Below are positions 33,009 to 42,588 of a stretch of 64,000 nucleotides of DNA, piece by piece. This stretch comes from Gaiellasilicea sp963705515. Its GTDB lineage: Bacteria > Actinomycetota > Thermoleophilia > Gaiellales > Gaiellaceae. The DNA lies in NCBI GenBank assembly GCA_963705515.1, contig CAVPJV010000008.1, positions 1,054,001 through 1,118,000 of the forward strand, in the 5' to 3' direction. Within the stretch, counting starts at the first letter, position 1, and each line of letters begins with the position of its first letter. Position numbers and translations under genes: made by a program. Under the pieces are notes generated by a model. The model had not been told where the DNA came from. It saw nothing but the letters and a program-made list of their open reading frames with translations, and ran no database searches.

Positions 33009-34068
33009 CTACGCCGGGGCCGAGGCTTCGACCGAGAGGATCGGCGGCAGGTGCCGCGCCGCCTCGACGACCTCATCGTGCCGGAGCGCGTAGACGTGGC
33101 CGCTCTGGGTGCCCGCGTAGACGGCCTCGGCGTCCTGGCTCATCGCCTCGCGGAGCACCGCCGCCCAGGCGGGCTCCTCGGCCACGATCAGCTCCCAGCT
33201 CGCGCCGGCGTCGGTCGTGCGGTAGATCCCGATCCGGCCGTCGCAGGTGACCCGGTTCTCGGCGCCCTCCTCCGGGATCACGAACGCGGTGTCCGGGTCG
33301 CCCGGGTCGAGCGCCAGCGCGAAGCCGAACTCCGAGGGGAGGCCGTTGCCGTCGAGGCGCTCCCAGCTGCCGCCGCCGTCGTCGGAGCGGTAGACGCCGC
33401 AGTGGTTCTGCTGCCAGAGACGTCCCGGCCTGCCGGCGTGAGCGAGCACCTTGTGCACGCACTGGCCGACCTCTGGGAACTTGTCGTCGGGGAAGAAACA
33501 GGCTTCCGTGCCGTTGTTCGCCGGCTGCCCAGGAGGCGCCGCCGTCCTCGGTGCGGAAGACGCCGGCGGCCGAGATCCCGATCCAGAGGCGCTGCGCGTC
33601 GTCCGGGTCGAGCGTGATCGAGTGGGTGATCAGGCCGCCGGCTCCGGGCGACCACTTGTCCCGCGTCTCGTGCCCGAGCACGGCCTCGTTCACCTGCCAG
33701 CTCGCGCCGGAGTCGTCCGAGCGGAAGAGGACGCCCGGCTCCCCGCCGAGCCAGAGCGTGCCCGGCTCGGACGCGTGGCCCGGCTCGAGATGCCACGTGG
33801 AGGCGAGCTTGAGCCCGCTCTCCTCCGGCAGGCCGAGCCCCTCGGAGCGCTCCCAGGTCTTGCCCATGTCGGTCGAGCGCTGGACGGTGCCGCCGTACAC
33901 CCAGCTGTTGGCGCAGGCGTACAGCGAGCCGTCGCGCGGGTCGACGATCGCGTGGTTGATCGACCAGCCGGGGAGGAGCGGCCCTTCGACCTCGAACGAG
34001 CGGCGCTCGTCGTCCCCGCGGAGGAGGAACAGGCCCTTCCGCGTTCCGATCAGCAAGAGCACACCCAC
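33009..34068 (-). CDS. BNR/sortilin-like beta-propeller protein, one frameshift
   Basis: The sequence carries repeated BNR/Asp-box blades (RSTDMGKTWERSEG, FRSDDSGASWQVNE, FRTEDGGASWAA, YRSDDGGGSWERLD, YRTTDAGASWELI), starting GVLLLIGTRKGLFLL. No signal peptide is visible, so it is probably cytoplasmic. The frame breaks at about 33520 (ASWAAG then NNGTEACFFPDD), equivalent to one inserted base; corrected length is 352 residues. Proteins of this WD40/YVTN/BNR type are often encoded beside a small MoaD/ThiS-like gene, as here. Its biochemical role is not known to me. Confidence 0.8.
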
Positions 34069-34159
34069 GCAGCGAGCCTAACGAAGAGCAGACGATCGCG
34101 AAACCGACCGAGCAGCAGTGCGAGCCCTCGCGAACCGCGACCGGCTTCGACGAAGAGCG

Positions 34160-35695
34160 CTAGCCGAGATCTTCGAGGATCTCGCTCGCTGCGCGCTCGC
34201 CCGACTCGACCGCGCCGTTCAGGTACCCCTGGAAGTCCTGCGATGTGTGCTCGCCGGCGAAGTGGCAGTTGCCTGACCGCTCGCTCTCGACGCCGCCGAA
34301 GCGCGTGTACTGCCCGACCTTCCAGTACGCGTAGGAGCCTCGCGTCCACTCGTAGCCGGGCCAGTAGTCGATCGTCGCCCGGCCGTTCCACCGTTTGGTG
34401 ATCCCGGGCAGGACGGGCTCGAGCTGCGCGAGGAACTGCTTCGCCCGCGAAGACGGTGTCCCCGACCCGAAGCTCGCACCGATCGTGCCGCCCGTGTAGT
34501 CGACGAGGATGCCGGACCTACCCGGCTGGGCCCGCGTCACCTCCCAGGTGTTCTGGTAGCCCGTGTCTGCGTAGGTCTCGCCGTTCGAGCCGAGGTCGCG
34601 CCAGTGCCGGCGGTCGAACTGGAGGTGCAGCTTCGAGTTCGTCCCCATGCCCTGCTCCGCGATCGCGATTCTCTTGCGGTGCGAGAAGCCGGCCCTGGAG
34701 ATGTCGACCGACCGCCGGATGATCGAGAAGGGGAGCGCGAGCACGACCTTGTCCGCCGACACGTTCCTTGTCCTCCCGTGCTCGCGGAAGCCCAGCGAGA
34801 AGCCTCCGCCGGAGCGCTCGGTGACGGAAACGAGCTCGGACTCGTAGGTGATGTCGCGGCGGAGCTCGTCTGCGAGCGCGGCGGGGACCTGGTCGTTTCC
34901 TCCGGCGACGTGGAAGCGCTCGTCGGACTCGCCGAAGATCCTGAGCTTCGGGCCGGAGTAGCCGAGCAGGTAGAGCAGGTTCAGTGAGCTCTGCACGGCT
35001 GAGTCGGCGCCGTACTCGATCGTGTACGCGACGTCGAGCAGCTGCGCGAGGCGCGACGACATCCCGCCTGGGATCGTCGCCTCGAGGTAGTCGGTGATCG
35101 ACATCGCGTCGAGCTCCCGCCCCCTCGGCGTGGAGTTGTAGTACGTCGTCGGGTAGTCGGCGTCGGTCACATCCTGGTCGATCGCCGGCCACACGACCTT
35201 GAAGTCCGCCGCCATCTGCTTGTAGGTGTAGGGCCTGCCGTCGAAGTAGCCGAGCAGCTCCGTGCCCCGTTCCTCGGCTCGGGGAAGGTCGTCCAGCCGG
35301 AAGCCGAGCTCGTCCACGAGCGCCCTCATCGACTCATGGCCGGAGTCGATGAACTCGCCGCCGTGCTCGGCGATCTGCCCGTCGGCGAAGGCGTCGCGCA
35401 GGGTCCAGCAGCGCCCGCCGGCGCGCTCCGAGGCCTCGTGGAGCTCGACGCTGTGACCGGCCTGGCGCAGGCGATAGGCGCAGGTGAGCCCGGCGAGCCC
35501 CGCGCCGACAATCACGATTCTCGCCCCACCGGACGCCCGCGCGGAGCTGGCAAGCCTGCCGAATGCAGTCAGGCCGAACGCCGCGACACCCGCCTCCTTG
35601 ACGAACGTCGCACGAGTTGTCCGCCGGGAGTCTGCGTCGGCGGCTGCCGCCGCCGCTGCGTGCTGAACGGCTCGAGCGAGCGGCGTCCTTGCCAC
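34160..35695 (-). CDS. Flavin monoamine/polyamine oxidase family protein
   Basis: The N-terminal 55 residues include RRTTRATFVKEAGVAAFG and resemble a Tat-type export signal, although the motif is imperfect. The FAD-binding motif is IVIVGAGLAGLTCAYRLRQAG, followed by HEASERAGGRCWTL. The C-terminal GNCHFAGEHTSQDFQGYLNG is typical of the amine oxidase (MAO/PAO) family. The enzyme would oxidise amines to aldehydes with release of hydrogen peroxide. It is divergent from an aldehyde dehydrogenase-aminotransferase-PotABCD operon, which supports a polyamine substrate. It is 511 residues long with GTG start at 35695. Confidence 0.88.
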   Translation of the reverse strand: MARTPLARAVQHAAAAAAADADSRRTTRATFVKEAGVAAFGLTAFGRLASSARASGGARIVIVGAGLAGLTCAYRLRQAGHSVELHEASERAGGRCWTLRDAFADGQIAEHGGEFIDSGHESMRALVDELGFRLDDLPRAEERGTELLGYFDGRPYTYKQMAADFKVVWPAIDQDVTDADYPTTYYNSTPRGRELDAMSITDYLEATIPGGMSSRLAQLLDVAYTIEYGADSAVQSSLNLLYLLGYSGPKLRIFGESDERFHVAGGNDQVPAALADELRRDITYESELVSVTERSGGGFSLGFREHGRTRNVSADKVVLALPFSIIRRSVDISRAGFSHRKRIAIAEQGMGTNSKLHLQFDRRHWRDLGSNGETYADTGYQNTWEVTRAQPGRSGILVDYTGGTIGASFGSGTPSSRAKQFLAQLEPVLPGITKRWNGRATIDYWPGYEWTRGSYAYWKVGQYTRFGGVESERSGNCHFAGEHTSQDFQGYLNGAVESGERAASEILEDLG

Positions 35696-35805
35696 GCCCG
35701 GGACGATGAACGTTCCGCTGTGGAATCGCTAGGTCCCGCCGGGCTGACTGCGCGCGCGGCCTGTGGACATCGTGGCCAAAAAGTGGCCGCCGTCGCTGCT
35801 TCGAC

Positions 35806-35835
35806 TTGTCCATACGGTCGAGTGCGAGCTAGGCT
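35806..35835 (+). promoter_or_regulatory. Predicted promoter of the polyamine operon
   Basis: TTGTCC (35806-35811) and TAGGCT (35830-35835) are 18 bases apart, with the GTG of the aldehyde dehydrogenase at 35866. Upstream, at 35772-35788, two GTGGCC copies flank an A-rich spacer (GTGGCCAAAAAGTGGCC) and could be an operator shared with the divergent oxidase. The rest of the 170-bp space shows no gene. Confidence 0.4.
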
Positions 35836-35865
35836 CGCGCCGAATCCCCGAGCGGAGGCTGGCCT

Positions 35866-37314
35866 GTGAGCGTGTCGGTGACCAACTACAAGAACCTCGT
35901 CGGCGGCGAGTGGATCGACGCGGCGTCGGGCGAGACGATGGAAGTCCTCAATCCGTCGACGGGTGAGGTGATCGCCGAGGTCCCGCGCTCGAGCGCCGAG
36001 GACGTCGAGCGCGCCGTCGAGGTCGCCCGCAAGGCGTACGCCGCGTGGGGCGACAAGACGCCGAAGGACCGGATGGAGCTGCTGCTCAAGCTCGCCGACG
36101 TGATCGACGACAACGCCGAGGAGCTGACGCAGCTCGAGTCGCAGAACGTCGGCAAGCCGATGGCGATCGCTGGCGACGAGATGCCCTTCTCGGCCGACAA
36201 CCTTCGCTTCTTCGCCGGCGCTGCCCGCACGCTCGAGGGCAAGGCGGCCGGCGAGTACGTCGAGGGCTACACCTCGATCATCCGGCGCGAGCCGCTCGGG
36301 ATCGTCGCCGGGATCACGCCCTGGAACTACCCGCTGATGATGGCGATCTGGAAGCTCGGGCCGGCGCTCGCCGCCGGCAACGTCCAGATCCTGAAGCCGG
36401 CCGAGCAGACGCCGCTGACGACGCTCCGCTTTGCAGAGCTGGCGCAGGAGTTCCTGCCGCCCGGCGTGCTCCAGGTCGTCACCGGCGACGGCGTCCCCGT
36501 CGGCGATGCACTCGTCCGCCACCCCGAGATCAGGCTGATCTCGCTGACCGGCTCGGTCGAGACCGGCAGGCTGATCGCCGCCGGCGCGGCGCAGTCGAAC
36601 CTGAAGCGCGTTCACCTCGAGCTCGGCGGCAAGGCGCCGATGGTCGTCCTCGACGATGCCGACCCGGCCACGGTCGCGGAGGCGATCAAGATCGGCGGTT
36701 ACTGGAACTCCGGCCAGGACTGCACGGCGTCGTCGCGAATCCTCGTCCACGAGAAGGTCTACGACGACGTCATGTCCGAGACGGTGAAGACGCTCGAAGC
36801 GATGAAGGTGGCCGACCCGGCGGAGGGAGACGACGTGGACATGGGCCCGGTGATCTCGAAGGAGCAGCAGGAGCGCGTGCTCGGCTTCCTCGAGCGGGCC
36901 GTCGACGGGAAGGCGACGATCGTCACCGGCGGCGAGTCGATCGGCGACCGCGGCTTCTTCGTCAAGCCGACCGTCGTCGCCGACGTCGCCCAGGACTCCG
37001 AGATCGTCCAGAGCGAGGTCTTCGGGCCGGTCGTCACCGTGCAGCGCTTCGGCTCCGACGAGGAGGCGATCACGATGGCGAACGACGTCCGCTACGGGCT
37101 CGCCGCCTCGGTCTTCTCGCAGGACGTCGGCCGTGCGATGGCGGCCGCGCGGAAGCTCGAGTTCGGCACCGTCTGGGTGAACGAGCACCTGTTCCCGCTC
37201 GCATCGGAGATGCCGCACGGCGGCTTCAAGGAGTCCGGTTACGGCAAGGACATGTCGCTCTACTCGATGGAGGAGTACACCCGCATCAAGCACGTCGCGG
37301 TGAAGCTGGCGTGA
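35866..37314 (+). CDS. NAD-dependent aldehyde dehydrogenase (gamma-aminobutyraldehyde/betaine aldehyde type)
   Basis: This 482-residue enzyme oxidises an aldehyde to an acid. The nucleotide-binding region is ITPWNYPLMMAIWKLGPAL and ILKPAEQTPL, the general base Glu252 is in HLELGGKAP and the nucleophile Cys286 in NSGQDCTASS. The C-terminus has PHGGFKESGYGKDMS. The sequence is of the ALDH9/PatD-like type that acts on amino-aldehydes from polyamine oxidation. It is the first gene of a seven-gene operon with Pot transporter and aminotransferase genes. GTG at 35866 is the start; GAGCGGAGG precedes it. The 3' end overlaps the next gene (GTGA). Confidence 0.93.
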   Translation: MSVSVTNYKNLVGGEWIDAASGETMEVLNPSTGEVIAEVPRSSAEDVERAVEVARKAYAAWGDKTPKDRMELLLKLADVIDDNAEELTQLESQNVGKPMAIAGDEMPFSADNLRFFAGAARTLEGKAAGEYVEGYTSIIRREPLGIVAGITPWNYPLMMAIWKLGPALAAGNVQILKPAEQTPLTTLRFAELAQEFLPPGVLQVVTGDGVPVGDALVRHPEIRLISLTGSVETGRLIAAGAAQSNLKRVHLELGGKAPMVVLDDADPATVAEAIKIGGYWNSGQDCTASSRILVHEKVYDDVMSETVKTLEAMKVADPAEGDDVDMGPVISKEQQERVLGFLERAVDGKATIVTGGESIGDRGFFVKPTVVADVAQDSEIVQSEVFGPVVTVQRFGSDEEAITMANDVRYGLAASVFSQDVGRAMAAARKLEFGTVWVNEHLFPLASEMPHGGFKESGYGKDMSLYSMEEYTRIKHVAVKLA

Positions 37315-38687
37315 CCTCCGACGTCCTCGACGCCGGCGTCGGCGTCGACCGCGGTCGCCTCGCGGCGCTGACGGCACGCGAGGCGGACGCGTTCGCCTCC
37401 GTCCGGCCGCGCTCGCGCGCGCTCGCAGAGCGCGCCAGGGGATCGCTGCTCGGCGGCGTCCCGATGACGTGGATGATGCGCTGGGCCGGCCCGTACCCGC
37501 TCTTCCTGGCCGAGGCACAGGGCGCACGCGTCGTCGATGTCGACGGGCACGAGTACGCCGACCTCTGCCTCGGTGACACGGGAGCGATGGCGGGGCACGC
37601 TCCCGGGCCGGTCGTCCGCGCCGTCGCCGAGCGGGCTGCGGCCGGGATCACCGCGATGCTCCCGACCGAGGACGCGGCCTGGGCAGGCGAGGAGCTCGCG
37701 CGGCGCTTCGGGGTGCCGCTCTGGCAGTTCACGCTCAGCGCAACCGACGCGAACCGCTTTGCAATCCGGATTTGCCGCGCGGTCACGGGCCGGCCGAAGA
37801 TCCTCGTCTTCAACGGCTGCTACCACGGCACCGTCGACGAGACGTTCGCGACGCTGCGCGACGACGGCTCGGTCGGCGTTCGCCCGGGCAACGTCGGCCC
37901 GCCGGTCGACCCGGCGCTGACGACGAAAGTCGTCGAGCTCAACGACCTCGACGCGCTCGCGGCCGCGCTGACGCCCGGCGACGTCGCCTGCGTGCTGGCC
38001 GAGCCCGCCCTGACGAACATCGGCATCGTCCTCCCGGATCCGACGTTCCACGATGCGCTGCGGGAGCTGACGCGCCGGACCGGGACGCTGCTCGTGATCG
38101 ACGAGACGCACACCTTCAGCGCCGGTCCCGGCGGCTACACCGCCGCGCACGGGCTCGAGCCCGACCTGCTCACGATCGGGAAGGCGATCGGTGGCGGCGT
38201 CCCCGTCGGCGCGTTCGGCGTCACGGAGGAGCTCGCGGGGCGGGCGCTCGCGCAGGCCGATGCCGACTACGAGGACGTCGGCGGCGTCGGCGGCACCCTG
38301 GCCGGCAACGCGCTCTCGCTGGCCGCCGTGCGTGCGACGCTTGGCGAGGTGTTGACCGAGGAGGCATTCGCGCGGATGCTGTCGCTGGGCGAGCGGCTCG
38401 CCGACGGCGTCGCCGCCGCGATCGCGGCCGCCGGGCTGCCGTGGCATGTGACCCGCCTGGGAGCGCGGGCCGAGTACCGCTTCGCGCCGCACCCGCCGCG
38501 GAACGGCGGCGAGTCGGCGGCGGCGGGCGATGAGGAGCTCGAGCGCTTCCTGCACCTGTATGCACTCAACCGCGGTGTCCTGATCACGCCCTTCCACAAC
38601 ATGGCGCTCGTCTCGCCGGCGACGAGCGAGGCCGACGTCGACCGCCACACCGAGGTCTTCGCAGACGCGCTCGGGGAGCTGGCATGA
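37311..38687 (+). CDS. PLP-dependent class III aminotransferase (glutamate-1-semialdehyde aminotransferase-like)
   Basis: The fold type I class III pattern is clear: MRWAGPYPLFLAEAQGARVV, HAPGPVVRAVAERAA, FNGCYHGTVDE, VIDETHTFSAGPGGY (Asp binding the pyridine) and Lys291 in LLTIGKAIGGGVPVG forming the Schiff base. It resembles HemL-like aminotransferases, but HemL is not expected in a polyamine operon, so it probably acts on an amine or omega-amino acid. At 458 residues its length is normal. It overlaps the preceding ALDH and following potA-like genes by 4 bases. Confidence 0.88.
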   Translation: MTSDVLDAGVGVDRGRLAALTAREADAFASVRPRSRALAERARGSLLGGVPMTWMMRWAGPYPLFLAEAQGARVVDVDGHEYADLCLGDTGAMAGHAPGPVVRAVAERAAAGITAMLPTEDAAWAGEELARRFGVPLWQFTLSATDANRFAIRICRAVTGRPKILVFNGCYHGTVDETFATLRDDGSVGVRPGNVGPPVDPALTTKVVELNDLDALAAALTPGDVACVLAEPALTNIGIVLPDPTFHDALRELTRRTGTLLVIDETHTFSAGPGGYTAAHGLEPDLLTIGKAIGGGVPVGAFGVTEELAGRALAQADADYEDVGGVGGTLAGNALSLAAVRATLGEVLTEEAFARMLSLGERLADGVAAAIAAAGLPWHVTRLGARAEYRFAPHPPRNGGESAAAGDEELERFLHLYALNRGVLITPFHNMALVSPATSEADVDRHTEVFADALGELA

Positions 38688-39754
38688 CGGAACCGGACGT
38701 CCGGCTCGAGACCGTCGTCAAGAGCTTCGACGGCGTCGTCGCGGTCGACGGGATCACGCTCGAAATCCCCTCCGGATCCTTCTTCGCGCTGCTCGGCCCC
38801 TCCGGCTGCGGCAAGACGACGACGCTGCGGATGATCGGCGGCTTCGAGGAGCCGGACGAGGGTGCGATCTACCTCGGCGACCGCGACGTCGTCGGGCTGC
38901 CGCCCTACCGGCGAGACGTCAACACCGTCTTCCAGAGCTACGCCCTCTTCCCGCATCTGTCGATCTTCGACAACGTCGCCTTCGGGCTGCGGCGCAAGGG
39001 CGTCGACAAGACCCAGGTGAAGGGCCGGGTCGAGGAGATGCTGCGGCTGGTCGGGCTCCAAGGCCTCGGCGGGCGCCGGCCGCGCCAGCTCTCCGGCGGG
39101 CAGCAGCAGCGCGTCGCGCTGGCCCGCGCCCTCGTCAACCGGCCGCAGGTGCTGCTGCTCGACGAGCCGCTCGGCGCGCTCGACCTGAAGCTGCGCAAGC
39201 AGATGCAGCTGGAGCTGAAGGCGATCCAGCACGACCTCGGGCTCACGTTCGTCCACGTCACGCACGACCAGGAGGAGGCGATGACGATGGCCGACGCGAT
39301 CGCGGTGATGAACAAGGGTCGGATCGAGCAGCTCGGGCCGCCGACCGAGCTCTACGAGAAGCCCGCGACCGCGTTCGTCGCCGGGTTCCTGGGCGTCTCC
39401 AACCTGCTCCACGGCTCGGTCACGAGTCCCGGTCGCGTCCGGCTCGACACGGGCGACGAGATCGCCGCGGATCCCGGCGAGCGAACCGGCCGCGTCGCGG
39501 TCGGGATTCGCCCGGAGAAGATCCGGATCGGCCCGCCCGGCGAGGGCGACAACAGCCTCGCCGGCACCGTCAAGGAGACCGCGTACGTCGGCGTCGCCAC
39601 GCAGTACGTGATCGAGACCGGCGCCGGCACCCTGATCGTCTACGTCCAGAACGACGGCTCCGCGCTCTCGCTCCAGCCCGGCGCTGCGGCAATTCTCAGT
39701 TGGAGCCCTCACGCCACCTTCGTCGTCGACCCCGCACAGGAGGATTCACCATGA
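38684..39754 (+). CDS. potA: Polyamine ABC transporter ATP-binding protein (PotA-like)
   Basis: The ATPase domain has Walker A GPSGCGKTT, the Q loop in VFQSYALFPH, the signature LSGGQQQRVALARAL, Walker B VLLLDEPLGALD and the H loop in HVTHDQEEAM. The C-terminal 110 residues form the TOBE regulatory domain of PotA/FbpC-type ATPases (VAVGIRPEKIRIGP). It would energise import through the two permeases encoded downstream. It overlaps both neighbours by 4 bases. Confidence 0.92.
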   Translation: MTEPDVRLETVVKSFDGVVAVDGITLEIPSGSFFALLGPSGCGKTTTLRMIGGFEEPDEGAIYLGDRDVVGLPPYRRDVNTVFQSYALFPHLSIFDNVAFGLRRKGVDKTQVKGRVEEMLRLVGLQGLGGRRPRQLSGGQQQRVALARALVNRPQVLLLDEPLGALDLKLRKQMQLELKAIQHDLGLTFVHVTHDQEEAMTMADAIAVMNKGRIEQLGPPTELYEKPATAFVAGFLGVSNLLHGSVTSPGRVRLDTGDEIAADPGERTGRVAVGIRPEKIRIGPPGEGDNSLAGTVKETAYVGVATQYVIETGAGTLIVYVQNDGSALSLQPGAAAILSWSPHATFVVDPAQEDSP

Positions 39755-40923
39755 CGCCCCCCTTGACCCGCCGTCAGCTGCTCGAGCGCGCCGCGCTCGG
39801 AGGCGCGGCCCTCACCCTGCCCGGGTTCCTGGCCGCCTGCGGCGGCGGAGGCAGTGGGACGGCTGCGGCGACGACCGCCGGCGGCGGCGAGCAGCAGCTC
39901 GCCAGCACGCTTCGCTTCGCCAACTGGCAGCTCTACATCGACGTCGACGAGAAGACGAAGAAGCGGCCGACGCTCGACCAGTTCACGAAGAAGACGGGCG
40001 TCTCGGTCGACTACTTCGAGGAGATCAACTCGAACGACGAGTACTTCGGGAAGATCCAGGGCCCGCTCTCGCGCGGCCAGGGGATCGACCGCGACATCAT
40101 CGTCCTCACCGACAACTCGCGCTATCCCGGCCTGATGGTCGAGGAGGGGTGGGTCGAGAAGCTCGACAAGGGCGCGATCCCGAACATCGGCAACCTCGTC
40201 GACGCGCTCCAGAAGCCGTCCTTCGACCCAGACCGCACCTACTCGCTGCCCTGGCAGTCGGGGATGACCGGGATCGCCTACAACGCGAAGCTGACCTCGA
40301 CGCCGATCACCTCGATCGACCAGCTGCTCGAGGACCCGAAGCTGAAGGGGAAGATCACGCTGCTCACCGAGATGGCCGACACGCTCGGCGTCGTGATGAA
40401 GGCGAACGGCGACGACCCGGCCGTCGTCACCGACGAGACGTTCAAGAGCGCGATCGACCGGGTCAAGGCCGCGGTGGACTCGGGCCACGTGCGCCAGTTC
40501 ACCGGTAACGACTACTCCGGGCCGCTCTCGAAGGGCGACCTGATCGCGGCGCTCTCGTGGTCGGGCGACGTCGTCCAGCTCCAGGCCGACAACTCGAACC
40601 TGAAGTGGGGGATCCCGAAGGACGGCGGGATGATCTGGACGGACAACATGCTGATCCCGACGGACGGCGACGTCTTCACCGCCTCGACGTACATGAACTT
40701 CGTCTACGACCCGAAGATCGCTGCCCAGATCGCCGCCTACGTCAACTACGTGACGCCGGTGAAGGGCGCCAAGGAGGAGCTCGCGAAGACCGACCCGGAG
40801 ACGGCGGCGAACCCGCTCATCTTCCCGGACGACGCGACGCTCGCGCAGGTCTCGGGCTTCGATGCGAAGGCGCTCAACAACCAGGACTACATCGAGCAGT
40901 GGCAGACGCTGCTGGGGGCGTAG
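39751..40923 (+). CDS. potD: Polyamine-type substrate-binding lipoprotein (PotD-like), Tat signal
   Basis: A twin-arginine signal (LTRRQLLERAALGGAAL) ends in the lipobox LAAC (Cys30), so the folded protein is probably exported by Tat and lipid-anchored. The mature part is a PotD/spermidine-putrescine family binding protein: LRFANWQLYIDVDEK, VDYFEEINSNDEYFGKI, YSLPWQSGMTGIAYNA, ALSWSGDVVQLQ and NYVTPVKGAKEEL. ATG at 39751 has AGGAGGATT upstream. It supplies substrate to the PotB/PotC permeases. Confidence 0.92.
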   Translation: MTPPLTRRQLLERAALGGAALTLPGFLAACGGGGSGTAAATTAGGGEQQLASTLRFANWQLYIDVDEKTKKRPTLDQFTKKTGVSVDYFEEINSNDEYFGKIQGPLSRGQGIDRDIIVLTDNSRYPGLMVEEGWVEKLDKGAIPNIGNLVDALQKPSFDPDRTYSLPWQSGMTGIAYNAKLTSTPITSIDQLLEDPKLKGKITLLTEMADTLGVVMKANGDDPAVVTDETFKSAIDRVKAAVDSGHVRQFTGNDYSGPLSKGDLIAALSWSGDVVQLQADNSNLKWGIPKDGGMIWTDNMLIPTDGDVFTASTYMNFVYDPKIAAQIAAYVNYVTPVKGAKEELAKTDPETAANPLIFPDDATLAQVSGFDAKALNNQDYIEQWQTLLGA

Positions 40924-40942
40924 GAGCGCTCACGACAGGGCG

Positions 40943-41794
40943 ATGACGTTCTTCCACCGGCACCGGTGGCTCGCCCCATGGGGGCTGCTGACGCCTGGGA
41001 TGGCGTGGCTGGTGGTCTTCTTCGTGGTCCCGCTCGGGTTTCTCGCCTACCAGTCGCTGCAGAGCGGGATCTTCCCGAGCTACGAGTTCACCTGGGAGTT
41101 CTCCAACTACCAGGAGGCGCTCTCGGACAACCGCGAGCAGCTCGTGCGCTCGTTCTGGTACGCGGGGATCGCGACCGTGCTGGCGCTCGCGTTCAGCTAT
41201 CCGCTCGCGTACTGGATCGCCTTCCGGTCCGGGAAGTGGAAGAACGTCTTCCTCGTCCTCGTCGTCGCGCCGTTCTTCGTCACCTACCTGATCCGGACGA
41301 TCGCGTGGCAGACGATCCTCTCCGACGACGGGGCGGTGGTCGGCGTGCTGCGGACGGTCGGGCTGCTGGCCGACGACGGCCGGCTGCTCGCCACCTCGAC
41401 GGCCGTCGTCGCCGGGATCACCTACAACTACCTGCCCTTCGCGATCCTGCCGATCTACGTCTCGCTCGAACAGGTCGACCGGCGGCTGGTCGAGGCGGCC
41501 GAGGATCTCTATGCGAGCCCGCGACGGGCATTTCTGCGGGTGACGCTGCCGCTCTCGCTGCCCGGCGTGTTCGCGGCGACCGTGCTGACGTTCATCCCCG
41601 CGGCCGGCGACTTCATCAACGCGGAGCTCCTGGGCGGGCCCAACCAGGCCATGATCGGGAACGTCATCCAGTCGAAGTTCCTCGCCCTGATCGACTATCC
41701 ATCGGCCGCGGCGCTCTCCTTCGTGCTGATGGCCATCATCGTCGTCCTGATCGCGGTCTACGCCCGCATCGTCGGCTCGGAGCGGTTGGGATGA
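40943..41794 (+). CDS. potB: Polyamine ABC transporter permease (PotB-like)
   Basis: Six membrane helices are predicted over 283 residues. The cytoplasmic coupling (EAA) loop is LVEAAEDLYASPRRAFLRVT. The start GVLTP-like segment (WLAPWGLLTPGMAWLVVFFV) and LPFAILPIYVSLEQVDR are usual for PotB permeases. ATG at 40943 follows the potD stop by 19 bases, and the 3' end overlaps potC (ATGA). Confidence 0.92.
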   Translation: MTFFHRHRWLAPWGLLTPGMAWLVVFFVVPLGFLAYQSLQSGIFPSYEFTWEFSNYQEALSDNREQLVRSFWYAGIATVLALAFSYPLAYWIAFRSGKWKNVFLVLVVAPFFVTYLIRTIAWQTILSDDGAVVGVLRTVGLLADDGRLLATSTAVVAGITYNYLPFAILPIYVSLEQVDRRLVEAAEDLYASPRRAFLRVTLPLSLPGVFAATVLTFIPAAGDFINAELLGGPNQAMIGNVIQSKFLALIDYPSAAALSFVLMAIIVVLIAVYARIVGSERLG

Positions 41795-42588
41795 AACGTG
41801 TCCGCGGCAGGGCCCTCGACGTCTACGCATTCCTCGCGATCGGCTACATGCTGCTGCCGATCGCGGTCGTGATCCTCTTCTCGTTCAACAACCCGGCCGG
41901 CCGCTTCAACTACGTCTGGCAGAGCTTCACCTTCGACAACTGGGTCAACTGGGACGCCGTTCCAGGCCTGCGCTCGGCGCTGGAGACGTCGCTCCTGATC
42001 GCGGTGCTCGCGAGCGTGACCGCGACTGCCCTGGGCACGCTGATCGCGCTCGCGCTCGTGCGCCACCAGTTCCGCGGGCGGGCGCCGATCAACTTCCTCA
42101 TCTTCCTGCCGATGGCGGCCCCGGAGATCGTGCTCGGCGCCTCGCTGCTGACGCTCTTCCTCAACCAGACGCTGCTCGACCTCGGCTTCTGGACGATCTT
42201 CATCGCGCACGTGATGTTCTGCATCTCGTTCGTCGTCGTCACCGTGCGTGCCCGCCTCGTCGACTTCGACCGCCACCTCGAGGAAGCGGCGGCCGACCTC
42301 GGCGCGACCGGGTTGGAGACGTTCAGGCTGGTGACCCTGCCGCTCCTCTGGCCGGCGATCCTCGCCGGCGGGCTGTTGGCCTTCGCCATCTCCGTCGACG
42401 ACTTCGTCATCACGTACTTCAACTCCGGCAGCGAGATCACGTTCCCCGTCTTCGTCTGGGGCCAGGCCGCCCGGGGCGTTCCCCCGCAGGTCAACGTGAT
42501 CGGCTCCGCCATTTTCCTCGTCGCCGTCGCGATCATGCTCGTCAGCGTCATCGTCCAGACCCGCCGCCGGAAGGAAACCGCCGCATGA
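41791..42588 (+). CDS. potC: Polyamine ABC transporter permease (PotC-like)
   Basis: The 265-residue protein has six membrane helices and the EAA loop LEEAAADLGATGLETFRLVT. SVDDFVITYFNSGSEITFPV is a conserved PotC/PotI motif. It pairs with the PotB-like subunit. ATG at 41791 and the stop both overlap neighbouring genes by 4 bases. Confidence 0.93.
   Translation: MKRVRGRALDVYAFLAIGYMLLPIAVVILFSFNNPAGRFNYVWQSFTFDNWVNWDAVPGLRSALETSLLIAVLASVTATALGTLIALALVRHQFRGRAPINFLIFLPMAAPEIVLGASLLTLFLNQTLLDLGFWTIFIAHVMFCISFVVVTVRARLVDFDRHLEEAAADLGATGLETFRLVTLPLLWPAILAGGLLAFAISVDDFVITYFNSGSEITFPVFVWGQAARGVPPQVNVIGSAIFLVAVAIMLVSVIVQTRRRKETAA

Noticed and set aside
37311..38687. hemL for tetrapyrrole synthesis
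   Set aside because: Similarity to glutamate-1-semialdehyde aminotransferase is present, but the gene is inside a polyamine operon and overlaps its neighbours.
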